DNA of 22,244 nucleotides from Basidiobolus heterosporus B8920 (lineage: Eukaryota > Basidiobolomycota > Basidiobolomycetes > Basidiobolales > Basidiobolaceae): contig JNET01034892.1 of NCBI GenBank assembly GCA_000697455.1, positions 1 through 22,244 of the forward strand. The letters are read 5' to 3'. The position numbers and the translations under genes are program-made. The notes beneath the pieces were generated by a model. It was not told the origin of the DNA and did no database searches. It worked only from the letters and a program-made list of their open reading frames with translations. Positions 8,395 to 17,381 of the stretch are shown here, piece by piece (positions within the stretch are counted from its first letter, which is position 1; each line of letters starts with the position of its first letter).

Positions 8395-11300
8395 ATGAAG
8401 TTGGAGACATTGGCCAAGTACGATGATTTACTTAGTGATGTATTGGTTGATTCTTTGTTTCTTTGGTTCCGAACCCACAAAATGAACCAAAATCGACGTT
8501 CAGCTAGGGTTAAGGTTGAGGATATAATTGAAATAATTCGGGATAACATCGTCACTAAAAAATCCATAGAATCTGCAGTTCAAAGATTATTAAGGTATGC
8601 TTTACTCTCAATGCCATCATAAAAGCTGTCATCGATATATTCGAATTGAGAATTACTAAACGACCTTTAGTCTTGATTATATAAAGATTTTCCTTCGAAG
8701 AAAGAGTGTTAAAGATACACAGGGCTTTATTGAGTACGTAGCTTCGTTAAAGAGATGATGGTCATTCTTCAACGTAATAACTCACATTTTACTCAGTCAC
8801 TCAAAAAGATATCTTTCAATATATCACCCAGATGCAGGTTTCGAGATTAGTCAGACACACCGGTATAGAACCAGCAAAACAGAAGCCTCTGTGTTAGCAA
8901 CTAGACGCTGGGAAGTTGGAGAGGAGATTCGATGCTGTAGTGGCGGGATAGCTATATTGACCGAAAACGAGTTGCAAAATTTGGAAAAGAGAAAGATGGA
9001 CTTTAGTGTGATGTGGTCTAGTAGAAAAAACAGCAATTGTCTCTTTTTAGGCCCAGCACGCTTTGTAAATGTAAGTTAATTGGAGAGTTCTTCTACCGTT
9101 GCTTACGTATGCTGAGAAGCATCTTCAACTAACCTTTCCATGATTTTAAATATCTCATATCTTAGCATGATTGCAATTCCAACTGTGAGGTAAGTCTCTT
9201 TGTATATATTTTGTATATATCGTAAGCCCTTTTTTGACTTGGCAAAAGTTTGAGCCTTTTGGGCCGGATGGGATATGTCTTAAGGTAGTCAGGCCTATTG
9301 AAATTGGTGAAGAGATTACCACGTATTATGGTGGAAACTATTTCGGCAACAAAAACTGTGAATGCCAATGTGCTACATGCGAGAGGTACTAAACAAAAGG
9401 ATAACCAATATCGATATTTTAACTAATGAGCTCGACGGGTTAACTAGAGTGGGCGAAGGTGCGTTCAAACCGACTATCGAGAGTATTCTAGAAGAAAACG
9501 ATCAAGAGCACAGCCGTAGAAGAAGCTCGCGTAAACGCAGTTGCAAGAGTAAGAGGCTGAGGCCTATTGTACCTTTGATACAACCGGTATACTGACAAAG
9601 GGATTCTTTTAGCCAGCTATACCAATGTCATATCTACGAGAACCGTTGCTCATCATCGGTATGATGGGGAACAAGCTTTACGAGACAAGTATGGTATTCT
9701 CTATGAGCTTTTAAAGGACCAGGATGGCTCTTTTGTCCATGATGTGAATATCTTGGGTCTTACGAAGCTGCCCAAGTCAATTGGCTTAGATAAAGTAGCG
9801 GCTATAGCAACTGGATCAAATTTACTCGGGCAAATTATGAAGCTAATGAATGCCAACGGTTTTTCCGACAAGGAAAAATCCGAGAATAGCGTAAACGAAG
9901 ACGATTCTGGTCCCTCTCTCTCTCAAATCCTCGATACCATTAGAGTGTATACCATCGTTTGCTCGGTCTGTCGATATATATGGATTGACGATGCCCTTCT
10001 TTCCGGCGATCCGACCATTGTGTGCGCGAGAGAGCTCAAGGGGATTCATGCTAACGATATGTGCCCACGATGCGAGCGGCATGAAAATATTTTTGGTATC
10101 AAGTGGCCAGAGAGAATACCCGTAATGCGCTTATTGAGCGAACCTAACCAAGTAAGCATTCTTTATCAGGTCTTGGGAATCGCGCGAATTACGATTGACA
10201 TGGTTTTAGGATGCGTCAGAACTTAAAGATGCTAATGAAAACAATATAGACGGTGACCCCAAGACCAAAACCGAGAACGCCCATGAAACTGCAAAGAAGC
10301 CCAGTACTGGTATGGTGTTTCGCGAATATCTATTTCTCTTATAGCTAATGTTACTTACTCAAGTACCCATCTCAGGAACAAAGCGTCGTGGTACCCTTAA
10401 GACATCAAAAGAATGTGCTAGTTTGACTAACAAAAGAGCCAATGGCCTTGTGGAAGAAAGCTCGGCAGAAGCCAGAAAGAGATCCAAGATCTTGAACTCA
10501 TCAACACACATGCAACACGAGCCTAAACTTGACTTAAACTCTGAGTTAACTGAGAAGCAAGCCTTAGAAATTACTCACGAAACAAGTAATTATAACCTTA
10601 TATTAATATTGAGTATGCCGCAGAGAGTAACAATCCGAAGATTTTCCAGACAGTAATAGTGAAGCGTCTGAAGCACCAACCTACGAGTCAAGCTCTACTA
10701 CGGATATATCCGAATCACATACTCCGAGGGACAATAATCTTGTCGACTCCCCTAAAATTTTCGAGAGCTTAAGTAAACTAGCTCTTGATTTAAAGGAAAA
10801 CAAACTACTGGGAGATGACATACAGCCGGTCAAAAACTTAACATCACAGAATAACCCCAGGCCAAATCCATCAACCGCACAGATGGAAGGCCACTTCTTT
10901 GGGGCTCCCGTGCCAGATTTCACCAAAACCGTAGCAGTTTTTGTCAATCCCTTAGATGATAAAGAGCCTTTCTGGTGGCCAGCCCTACTGGTTCCCACTT
11001 CAGAAACGGACGGATCGATGCGTAAACCGAAGCCTGGACAATATACTCTCAGATACTTTGAAGATGGGACTTACTCTCTATGCCCATCCGAAGAATTCGT
11101 CTTATTTGATCCCACTACCAGACCATTTACCCACTTCAAAAGTCTTTTCCCGGACTTTCTGAATCACGTCGCAGTTCGTCGTGCCATTGCTTTTTTTGAA
11201 ACAGGCCAAGTATTGAATGAAATCAAATGGCTGCACTGGAAGCACAATGAAAACAAGGTAGTTTGTAGTTGAGTTTTTTTAATTCGATTTACAGAAGTAA

Positions 11301-11698
11301 CATTCTTCGGCTGTTAATCTAGCCTTTATCACGACGTAGACATGAAGGTAAGACTGGTTGCTAGAGTATCTTGAGAGCAATTACTAATACGTTTGATGTG
11401 ATAGATGTTGCTATCATAAAAACGTACATGTGCATGGTCGGAGACGAGATCCAAGTGATCGATTCCAAATACCCAGCAAAATCATGGAAAGCCATAGTAA
11501 AAGGGGTCGAATTCTTAAATAACGAGAAGTACAAAGGGTTCCATTATTACGTGCATTATGCAAGAGCTAGCACAAAGTAAGTGGTAACAAAAATCTAAAC
11601 TCTTTGTTTATACTAATCTTTTTCTTTACCGCCACAGTCAGGATGAATGGATTCCCCCAATTCGTATTGCACATTATTATCAACGCAAAGCTCAATAG
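8395..11698 (+). CDS. SET9: Set9/Suv4-20 histone H4-K20 methyltransferase fused to an ARID4-like PWWP-type domain and chromo-barrel
   Basis: Thirteen exons: 8395-8594, 8671-8733, 8797-9070, 9166-9189, 9249-9385, 9448-9548, 9613-10151, 10210-10309, 10376-10585, 10650-11257, 11323-11347, 11405-11576, 11638-11698 (2514 nt, 837 aa; all phases close). The N-terminus MKLETLAKYDDLLSDVLVD is Set9-typical. The SET domain is at about 95-230: LFLGPARFVN|HDCNSNCE (NHxC core), GEEITTYYGGNYFG, and post-SET CECQCATCE. A Set9-specific zinc motif is at about 383-425 (CSVC...CPRCERH, then GIKWPERI). About 450-625 is low-complexity linker. About 628-752 matches the RBB1NT/PWWP-like domain of ARID4 (FWWPALLVP, YTLRYFEDGTYSLCPSEEF). 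About 768-830 is a chromo-barrel (VGDEIQV, YYVHYARAS, DEWIP). The SET part methylates H4 Lys20; the last two domains are predicted histone readers. The linker exons are the weak part of the model; a second gene starting inside them is the alternative. Confidence 0.85.
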
Positions 11699-11782
11699 AC
11701 TTTGGTTCATTCATTGAATCATTTTGTAATTTTATAGTTTTCTATTCTGTTTCTAGATTTTGCGCCCACTGTTTGATTATAT

Positions 11783-11796
11783 TTAGGGTTAGGTTA
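11783..11796 (+). repeat. Telomere-like motif (TTAGGGTTAGGTTA)
   Basis: Two contiguous TTAGGG-type units (the second is TTAGG-) lie about 85 nt after the SET9 stop. The same motif recurs in the NAA50-CBS spacer. Confidence 0.6.
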
Positions 11797-12111
11797 TATA
11801 CACATGAGGTTATACACATATAAAGAACATATATATTTACAATTCCTAGGATAGGTCAAGTTATATCTACAGTGTAGAGTAATGAGCAATAGTATACTTG
11901 TCTAAAATTTCCCCGGCATAAATCACTTCAGTGGTTGAGAATAGTTGTAATGATACATAACTTAATATATCCTGCGTATCATTTGTGACTGTATATGACG
12001 AGCATTGTCAGTGGATAATTAGATCTGACGTGAGCATTCATCAGAATTACATTAAAACTATGCTTGTGTTGTTTTTAACGATCTAACCACGTAATAGGCC
12101 TTGTAGCATTG

Positions 12112-12137
12112 GGGAGATTGAGAGATTGGGAGATTGG
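12112..12137. repeat. Short imperfect tandem repeat (GGGAGATTG)
   Basis: GGGAGATTGA, GAGATTG and GGAGATTGG follow each other, about 120-145 nt upstream of the SMP gene's ATG. Confidence 0.8.
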
Positions 12138-12205
12138 TGTAAAGCACTAAGCACAATTCTTGTGATATCACTGCTATGTCACCTTGTTAGAAGATACTAC
12201 GTCCG

Positions 12206-12213
12206 TATATAAG
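12206..12213 (+). promoter_or_regulatory. TATA box (TATATAAG)
   Basis: TATATAAG lies 53 nt upstream of the ATG at 12259, a close fit to a TATA box with a short 5' leader. A strong TATA suits an inducible stress- or spore-type gene; the induction itself is inference. Confidence 0.6.
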
Positions 12214-12258
12214 AGCAACGTTTGTGAACATTTCATATTACATTTCAAAGTTGTAACT

Positions 12259-12615
12259 ATGGACACTCATCCTTTCGACAAAGACCCTTCCCAAATCACC
12301 AAAGCTGAAGCCTCTGAAGCCCAGAGACAAGCTGGCGACAACCACCGCGCCGGCTCTATGAGCACCCATTTACAATCTCAAGCCGATAAAAATATGCACA
12401 CTGTCCTGACTCGCGCTGATCAGGGCCGTGGTGAAGGCCCTGATCAAGGAGTAGGCGATGTTGGTATGACTGGTGACGTTGCTACCGACATCACAGTATC
12501 AGCACCCACCGGAGAAGTCACCACCGGGCACATCGAGGTTGGTGGAAACGAAATACCTAAGCCTGGCACAGGCCGCCAACCTACCAAACATCAAGGAGGT
12601 TCAGGACACGTCTAA
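12259..12615 (+). CDS. Seed-maturation-protein (SMP/LEA) domain protein
   Basis: One exon from the ATG at 12259 gives 118 aa. Residues about 8-45 (ITKAEASEAQRQAGDNHRAG, then SMSTHLQSQADKNM) match the SMP-type LEA motif: acidic/Ala helix, a Gly-rich turn, then a hydrophobic-poor 'QSQADKN' end. The rest is hydrophilic, Gly/Thr/Val-rich and probably disordered (GVGDVGMTGD, TGEVTTGHIEVGG). There are no Cys residues, no signal peptide and no membrane segment. LEA-type proteins protect proteins and membranes during drying; in fungi such genes are usually linked to spores or stationary phase, so that role is inferred. The frame is open upstream to 12184, but the TATA box lies inside that stretch, which supports the ATG at 12259. 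Confidence 0.72.
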   Translation: MDTHPFDKDPSQITKAEASEAQRQAGDNHRAGSMSTHLQSQADKNMHTVLTRADQGRGEGPDQGVGDVGMTGDVATDITVSAPTGEVTTGHIEVGGNEIPKPGTGRQPTKHQGGSGHV

Positions 12616-12773
12616 GAAGTCAATCAAAGTCGATCCTTGTAAAGATTAAAGCATAAATCAAAAGTCAAATAAAAAATCAATCAATCCACTTCACTGTCAT
12701 AGCTGCTGATATACTTTGTTCTGTCCCATCAGATTTAACAGCCTGGAACAATCTTTGGAAGTCAGATACAAAC

Positions 12774-12920
12774 ATGAGTAATAATCCAGAACGATCTCTT
12801 CCAACAAATAAGAACAATGGTTCAAGACAAGCTCTTCCAGCTGTTGGCTATGCATGCGCATTCGCTATCCTTATCCCTGAATTAATAAATGTGCATCTAA
12901 GCAGCCAACAACGCAAATGA
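12774..12920 (+). CDS. Possible small ORF, 48 aa, one hydrophobic segment
   Basis: ATG at 12774 to TGA at 12918-12920 encodes 48 aa: a polar N-terminal half (MSNNPERSLPTNKNNGSRQ) then a hydrophobic stretch (LPAVGYACAFAILIPELINV) that could be a membrane anchor. No family is recognised. It lies in a 749-bp spacer and could be a small membrane protein or chance. Confidence 0.22.
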   Translation: MSNNPERSLPTNKNNGSRQALPAVGYACAFAILIPELINVHLSSQQRK

Positions 12921-13215
12921 TCGTTGTAGCCGAAATAATTGTGTTCTGGTGATGGACCCCTTCATGTTTCCCATTGTTTAGGATCGTGATTAATCGTTGA
13001 TTCATTTTTCGTCATACATTCAGGAAATTGTATGTCCGTTTATCAGGTGACCAGATGAGAGTCACAATCCGTGTTTTCTTGATTAGCATCCAGTCTTGTG
13101 TTTCACTACCGTTCTCCAACCAAGTTCCATATTAAGACCCCGCACACCTGATTCAAACCCCTCTGGTGTTCATTCATCTGACCCCCTTACCATATGACCT
13201 AAATACCCCTTTCCT

Positions 13216-13222
13216 TATAAAT
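13216..13222 (+). promoter_or_regulatory. TATA-like element (TATAAAT) with downstream pyrimidine tract
   Basis: TATAAAT is followed at about 13254-13284 by a T/C-rich tract, a common fungal core-promoter arrangement, 149 nt before the ATG at 13365. Confidence 0.4.
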
Positions 13223-13364
13223 CATGAACAATCATGCTGCAGAATACAGTAATTCCTTATTCTTCCTTCCTTTCTCTTTTATATTTTGTATTTTATAATC
13301 GTTCCTTGTCTTCAATTCTCCTAAACTATCCCTTTAGTAAAATTCAACCGCCTTCTCCGACAAA

Positions 13365-14602
13365 ATGGGTTATTACACGTACTTCTTAGTGGGGGGAATG
13401 CTGCTCACCGGTACACTGAACACACTGCTAAATAAAATCCAAGATAAGCAATGTGTAGAGAATTGTGACGATCCCGATCCTTCAAAGCATCAATTGTTTG
13501 AACAGCCAGTATGGCAAACGTTGAACATGTTCATCGGAGAGGCTTCGTGTCTTCTTGCCTTCTACTTTATCAAGCTATCCCACAAACATCGAAATGCGAG
13601 TCAAGGCTATGAAGAGATTCCAGGCACTAGTACGCCTAGAGCAACTGAAGAAGATGTGGATGGCGATGACAGTTCTGTTATTAAAAAACGACTCTCCTCA
13701 GCTCAACCCTCAACTGAGCCTCTGGAGGGTTGGAAGACCCTTTTGATGTGGCTACCTACTCTATGTGACATTTGTGGAACCACCGTAAGTTAATTGAATG
13801 TTTGGTCTATTTTATATGATGGTTGCTAAGTATGGTTTTTATGTAGCTAATGAATGTTGGCTTGATCTATATCTCAGCATCAATTTATCAAATGCTTCGT
13901 GGAGCTGTTGTGCTATTTGCCGGGGTTTTCTCAGTCATCTTCCTGAAGCGTAAACTGCATATGTATCAATGGTTCTCGTTGTTTTTGGTAGTTCTTGGTG
14001 TCTGTATTGTTGGTGCTAGTAGTATCTTATTCCCGGATAATACACCTGGTCAACACCCAGCGGTGAATGCGTCGTTCATCGGAATATTTATGGTTCTGTT
14101 TGCGCAAATCTTTACCGCATCTCAGTTTGTCATAGAAGAAAAGGTTCTGCACAGATACCATATCGTGCCTGTCAAAGCAGTTGGTTTAGAAGGAGTTTTT
14201 GGCATTGTTTCCTTATTTCTCGGAGTTCCAATCCTCTACCTTCTTATCGGTAAAGGAACCAAAGGGTACTTCGATATTCCTGTCGGATGGAATCAAATCA
14301 TTAACCATCCTCCTGTTTTGATCTCTGGTGTGTTAATTGCATTAAGCATTGCATTCTTCAATTGGTTTGGATTGTCGGTTACACGTACAATTAGCGCCAC
14401 TTCAAGATCGACTATTGATACATGTCGTACCTTGTTTATTTGGATGGCTAGTCTATCGTTAGGATGGGAACAATTCAGGTGGTTGCAAGTTGTTGGGTTT
14501 GTTGTTTTAATTTATGGCACTTTCCTATTCAACGGTGTAGTCTCTCCACCCTTCTGCAAAGCAGATGTTTCTGAATCAGCTGCTGCACAAGATGAAGCGT
14601 GA
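13365..14602 (+). CDS. SLC35F6: SLC35F6-type multi-pass transporter (drug/metabolite transporter superfamily)
   Basis: Exons 13365-13784 and 13847-14602 join across a 62-nt intron (GTAAGT...GTAG) to give 391 aa; human SLC35F6 is similar in length. The order of motifs follows SLC35F6 closely: N-terminal 'GGMLLTGTLNTLLNK', then LFEQPVWQTLNMFIGEASCL, LPTLCDICGTT|LMNVGLIY, YQMLRGAVVLFAGVFSVIFL, 'QFVIEEKVLHRY' with VKAVGLEGVFG, and ISATSRSTIDTCRTLFIW near the end. About ten membrane helices are visible; a hydrophilic acidic cytosolic loop (about residues 75-120) is longer than in the human protein. The intron falls at the end of the GTT/GTS motif. The family is nucleotide-sugar-transporter-like; the human protein is lysosomal/mitochondrial and its substrate is not settled, so no substrate is assigned. 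Confidence 0.9.
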
Positions 14603-14981
14603 GTTTGCGAAACTTCCATTTTACCCTGACTCTTCTATCCTGTAATTCGGTACATTATCCTAGCACTATTATCTTTGTATTATAGAATGTTACTTCTATT
14701 TCGAGTAGTCAAAACGTATTACGCTGACTGAAATAAACACTATATGACTGATTAATACCTGAACTGAAATAAATACTATGACTGATGAATACCTCATTTT
14801 CTTAAATTAGCCAGATGATGACTTGATTTCTTGAAGAACAACGTCACAACGCTTAACTGGCGTAGAATTTCGAAATCTTCCTTACTTCATCCATATTCTA
14901 CCCGTATTATATCCTCGTCTTATTATTTATAATCTACGCCACCACCCTGCCTGAATCTTAATTCATATACTCTTTTGTTTG
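14603..14981. other. Spacer with a duplicated AATAAA-bearing unit
   Basis: Between the transporter and NADH dehydrogenase genes. The main structure is a ~35-bp imperfect tandem duplication (14725-14794). No gene is seen. Confidence 0.45.
14725..14794. repeat. Imperfect 34-35-bp tandem duplication carrying AATAAA
   Basis: 14726-14760 and 14761-14794 share the frame GA(A)CTGAAATAAAxACTAT..GACTGATxAATACCT. Each copy has an AATAAA, so the duplication also doubles a possible polyadenylation signal of the transporter gene. Confidence 0.88.
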
Positions 14982-17203
14982 ATGCTCTCTTTACTTGGTT
15001 GAAGTCATTGATAATTCTTTTGTTTAGCAAGCAATATACACTTACATTTACCTTGATCCAGGATTAAAAGGGGTTTATGTACCCAGACCCTCCATCGCTA
15101 CATCCGTTTTTCGGCAGGCTACATCACCCTGGACTACCACAAACCTCAGGGCCAGATATGCCACTCCGAAACGGTTCGTAACCTCAGTCGGGAAAAGTCA
15201 AGGTAAGCTATACCTATTTACAGGCAACTTTCATAACTCCGTAATAACCACAGCCTCGCTATGACAGGAAGAATAGTTGTTTTGGGTATTCAATTCTGTT
15301 ACTTTGTAACTTTACCGTTCCTCTCCTACTAAACTGTTTCGCATTACCTTCCATCTATTCTTCATTGGATCCATTTACCTTCAAGGATCTGGTTGGGCAG
15401 GTGAGACTTAAGTTTCCAAATTCACCTGGAATGACGCTGTCACTAAAAACTACGACACTTGTTAATTGAAAAGGCTTCAAGATACTGAAGAAGATCAACA
15501 AAAAAAAATACGACGTGCATGTAGTTTCACCAAGAAATTACTTTGTATTCACCCCGTTGCTTGCCAGTACTTCAGTTGGTACCTTGGAATTTCGATGTAT
15601 TCTTGAGCCAGTAAAACAGCACGCGAAAGAAGCAACATTTTACGAAGCTTGGTGTGACAAAATCGGTATGTCCACACATGTCCTAACCCTCTCCCTTTCA
15701 AACCAAGTGATTAATTGCGTTACGTTAGATCTCGAAAAAAAACAAATCCTTTGTACCAGTAACTTGGGCGATAAAAACGACAAGTTCGTACTGGATTATG
15801 ACACCTTGGTCATTTCCGTTGGAGCTTATTCCAACACCTTTAATGTTCCCGGGGTTAAGGAAAACGCTTTATTCTTGAAGGATATCAACGACGCAAGAGC
15901 CATTCGCCATCGAGTTATCGAGCGTAAGTGATTTTTTGAAACGCCCATATGATCCTCCTTTGACCCTTCATTGTAAATAGGCTTTGAACAAGCGTCACAA
16001 CCTGGAACATCCGAAAAAGACCAGCTAGCATTGCTACATTTTGCAGGTAACTAGAATGATAGCACGATATGATTCTTCATGCTAACATGAGCCATTTTAG
16101 TGATCGGAGGCGGCCCCACGGTAAGTCACATGCGGACCGGATGCAGAAATAGATGGCCAATTAATTCTACTTTCCTCAGGGAATTGAGTTTTCTGGGGAA
16201 TTACACGATTTCATCTCCGACGATATTTCTAAACTTTATCCAAACCTGATAGACAAAGTACAAATGACAGTCTATGATGTGGCTCCTAAAATTCTCTCGA
16301 GCTTCGATGAAACATTAGGGAAATATGTAACCAAGCGTTTCATGAGGAGAGGGATTAAGATTCAAACGGGCACAGTAATCGAGGAAGTGCGGCCGCACTC
16401 AATCATGATCAAAGACAAGGGTGAAGGTAACCCTTTCCCTAGCACTAGTACTAGCACTAGCACTTGATGGTATTTAACCTGCATTCTAGAGCCTACTGGT
16501 CTGGTTGTTTGGGCCTCTGGTATGACAGAAAACCCCCTAATCGGTGCCATGGAAGGCCAAGCAGCAAAAGACAATCGAAAGCGATTAGTGACCGATCGTT
16601 ACTTACGGGTATTGGACCCGTCTAGTAATGCTCCAATCAAGGATGTGTAAGTAACGAATCCTCCCATAGCTTTGACCTGTGCGAGAGGACTCATTTTCTA
16701 TCAAGCTACGCACTAGGTGATTGTGCTACCATCCAGGATTTTGATTTACCAGCGACCGCCCAGGTCGCCAAGCAAAAAGGTGACTACCTAGTCAAAGGTA
16801 AGAAGAGTTGTTGGCACACTCCCACTCGTTCATACACTGAAAGATTGCTTGTAGCATTGAACAAAGTCGCGAATGAAGGAACAACTAGTGCTTGGAGTAA
16901 GATCAAACCGTTTGATTACCAGCATATCGGCAGCATGGCTTATGTTGGTGGATGGAAAGGTTAGTCTCATAGAGTGGACCAGTAGCCTTTAGCATAGAGT
17001 GCTTACTAACGACTGGCCGGCCTTTAGCAATCATTGAGCTCGGATCAGACAAGAAAAATGAGATCAAACACGCTGGGTGGCTGTCTTGGTTGTTTTGGAG
17101 ATCAGCATATTTCACTATGAGTGTATCAAATAAGAATAAGGTGCTGATTCCCATGTATTGGTTCTTGACTTGGATATTTGGTCGAGATATCAGTCGATTT
17201 TAG
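14982..17203 (+). CDS. Mitochondrial type II (alternative, rotenone-insensitive) NADH dehydrogenase
   Basis: Exons 15062-15202, 15268-15285, 15386-15400, 15474-15923, 15981-16046, 16101-16120, 16180-16426, 16490-16646, 16706-16797, 16855-16959, 17028-17203, plus a tentative first exon 14982-14997; this totals 1503 nt (500 aa) in frame. FAD site RIVVLGSGWAGFK (about residues 54-66), then YDVHVVSPRNYFVFTPLLAS; NADH site VIGGGPTGIEFSGEL (about 236-250); YALGDCAT; and the C-terminal membrane-binding end FGRDISRF. The N-terminus (about 50 aa, Arg/Ser/Thr-rich, no acidic residues) looks like a mitochondrial presequence. The enzyme passes electrons from NADH to ubiquinone without pumping protons. 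Matrix or intermembrane facing cannot be told. The first exon is the weak point: its donor would be GTTGAA, and the ATG at 15077 is out of frame. Confidence 0.88.
16441..16464. repeat. 6-bp tandem repeat inside an NADH dehydrogenase intron
   Basis: AGCACT, AGTACT, AGCACT, AGCACT lie head to tail within the 16427-16489 intron, upstream of the acceptor. Confidence 0.9.
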
Positions 17204-17269
17204 ACTCAATCCTTGCAAATAAATATTAACGATCCTTACCAATCATCTATTGTTTTCACTGGCTTCTGC

Positions 17270-17287
17270 TGTTTCTGTTGTTTCTGT
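17270..17287. repeat. 9-bp direct repeat (TGTTTCTGT x2)
   Basis: Two contiguous copies lie in the 178-bp spacer between the NADH dehydrogenase and NAA50 genes, in a pyrimidine-rich stretch likely to be the NAA50 promoter. Confidence 0.85.
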
Positions 17288-17381
17288 TATTTCCCTTAGT
17301 GACAAGAACACCTTTGTTTGAAACCAATTTATTTTCCTTTCCCAGACAGACTTGCCACTCTCTTTACAATCTAGCTTCAAC

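Larger units (their letters stand above)
11699..12205. other. Spacer between SET9 and the SMP-domain gene
   Basis: AT-rich and gene-free. It contains a telomere-like motif (11783-11796) and a purine-rich GGGAGATTG-type repeat (12112-12137). The left part should be the SET9 3' UTR and the right part the promoter of the SMP gene. Confidence 0.45.
12616..13364. other. Spacer between the SMP gene and the SLC35F6-type gene
   Basis: 749 bp. It contains AAATAAAAAATC near 12667 (possible SMP-gene polyadenylation signal), one small open frame (12774-12920), TATAAAT at 13216-13222 and a T/C-rich tract at about 13254-13284 before the transporter gene. Nothing else is recognised. Confidence 0.45.

Noticed and set aside
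9386-9447. Frameshift mutation in SET9 after the post-SET cysteines
   Set aside because: A 62-nt intron (GTACTAA...TTAACTAG, with an ACTAAT branch site) restores the frame as CATCER|VGEG; no mutation is needed.
15077-15172. ATG at 15077 as start of the NADH dehydrogenase
   Set aside because: It meets TAA within the exon; only the other frame (VPRPSIATS...) leads to the FAD-binding exon with correct phase.
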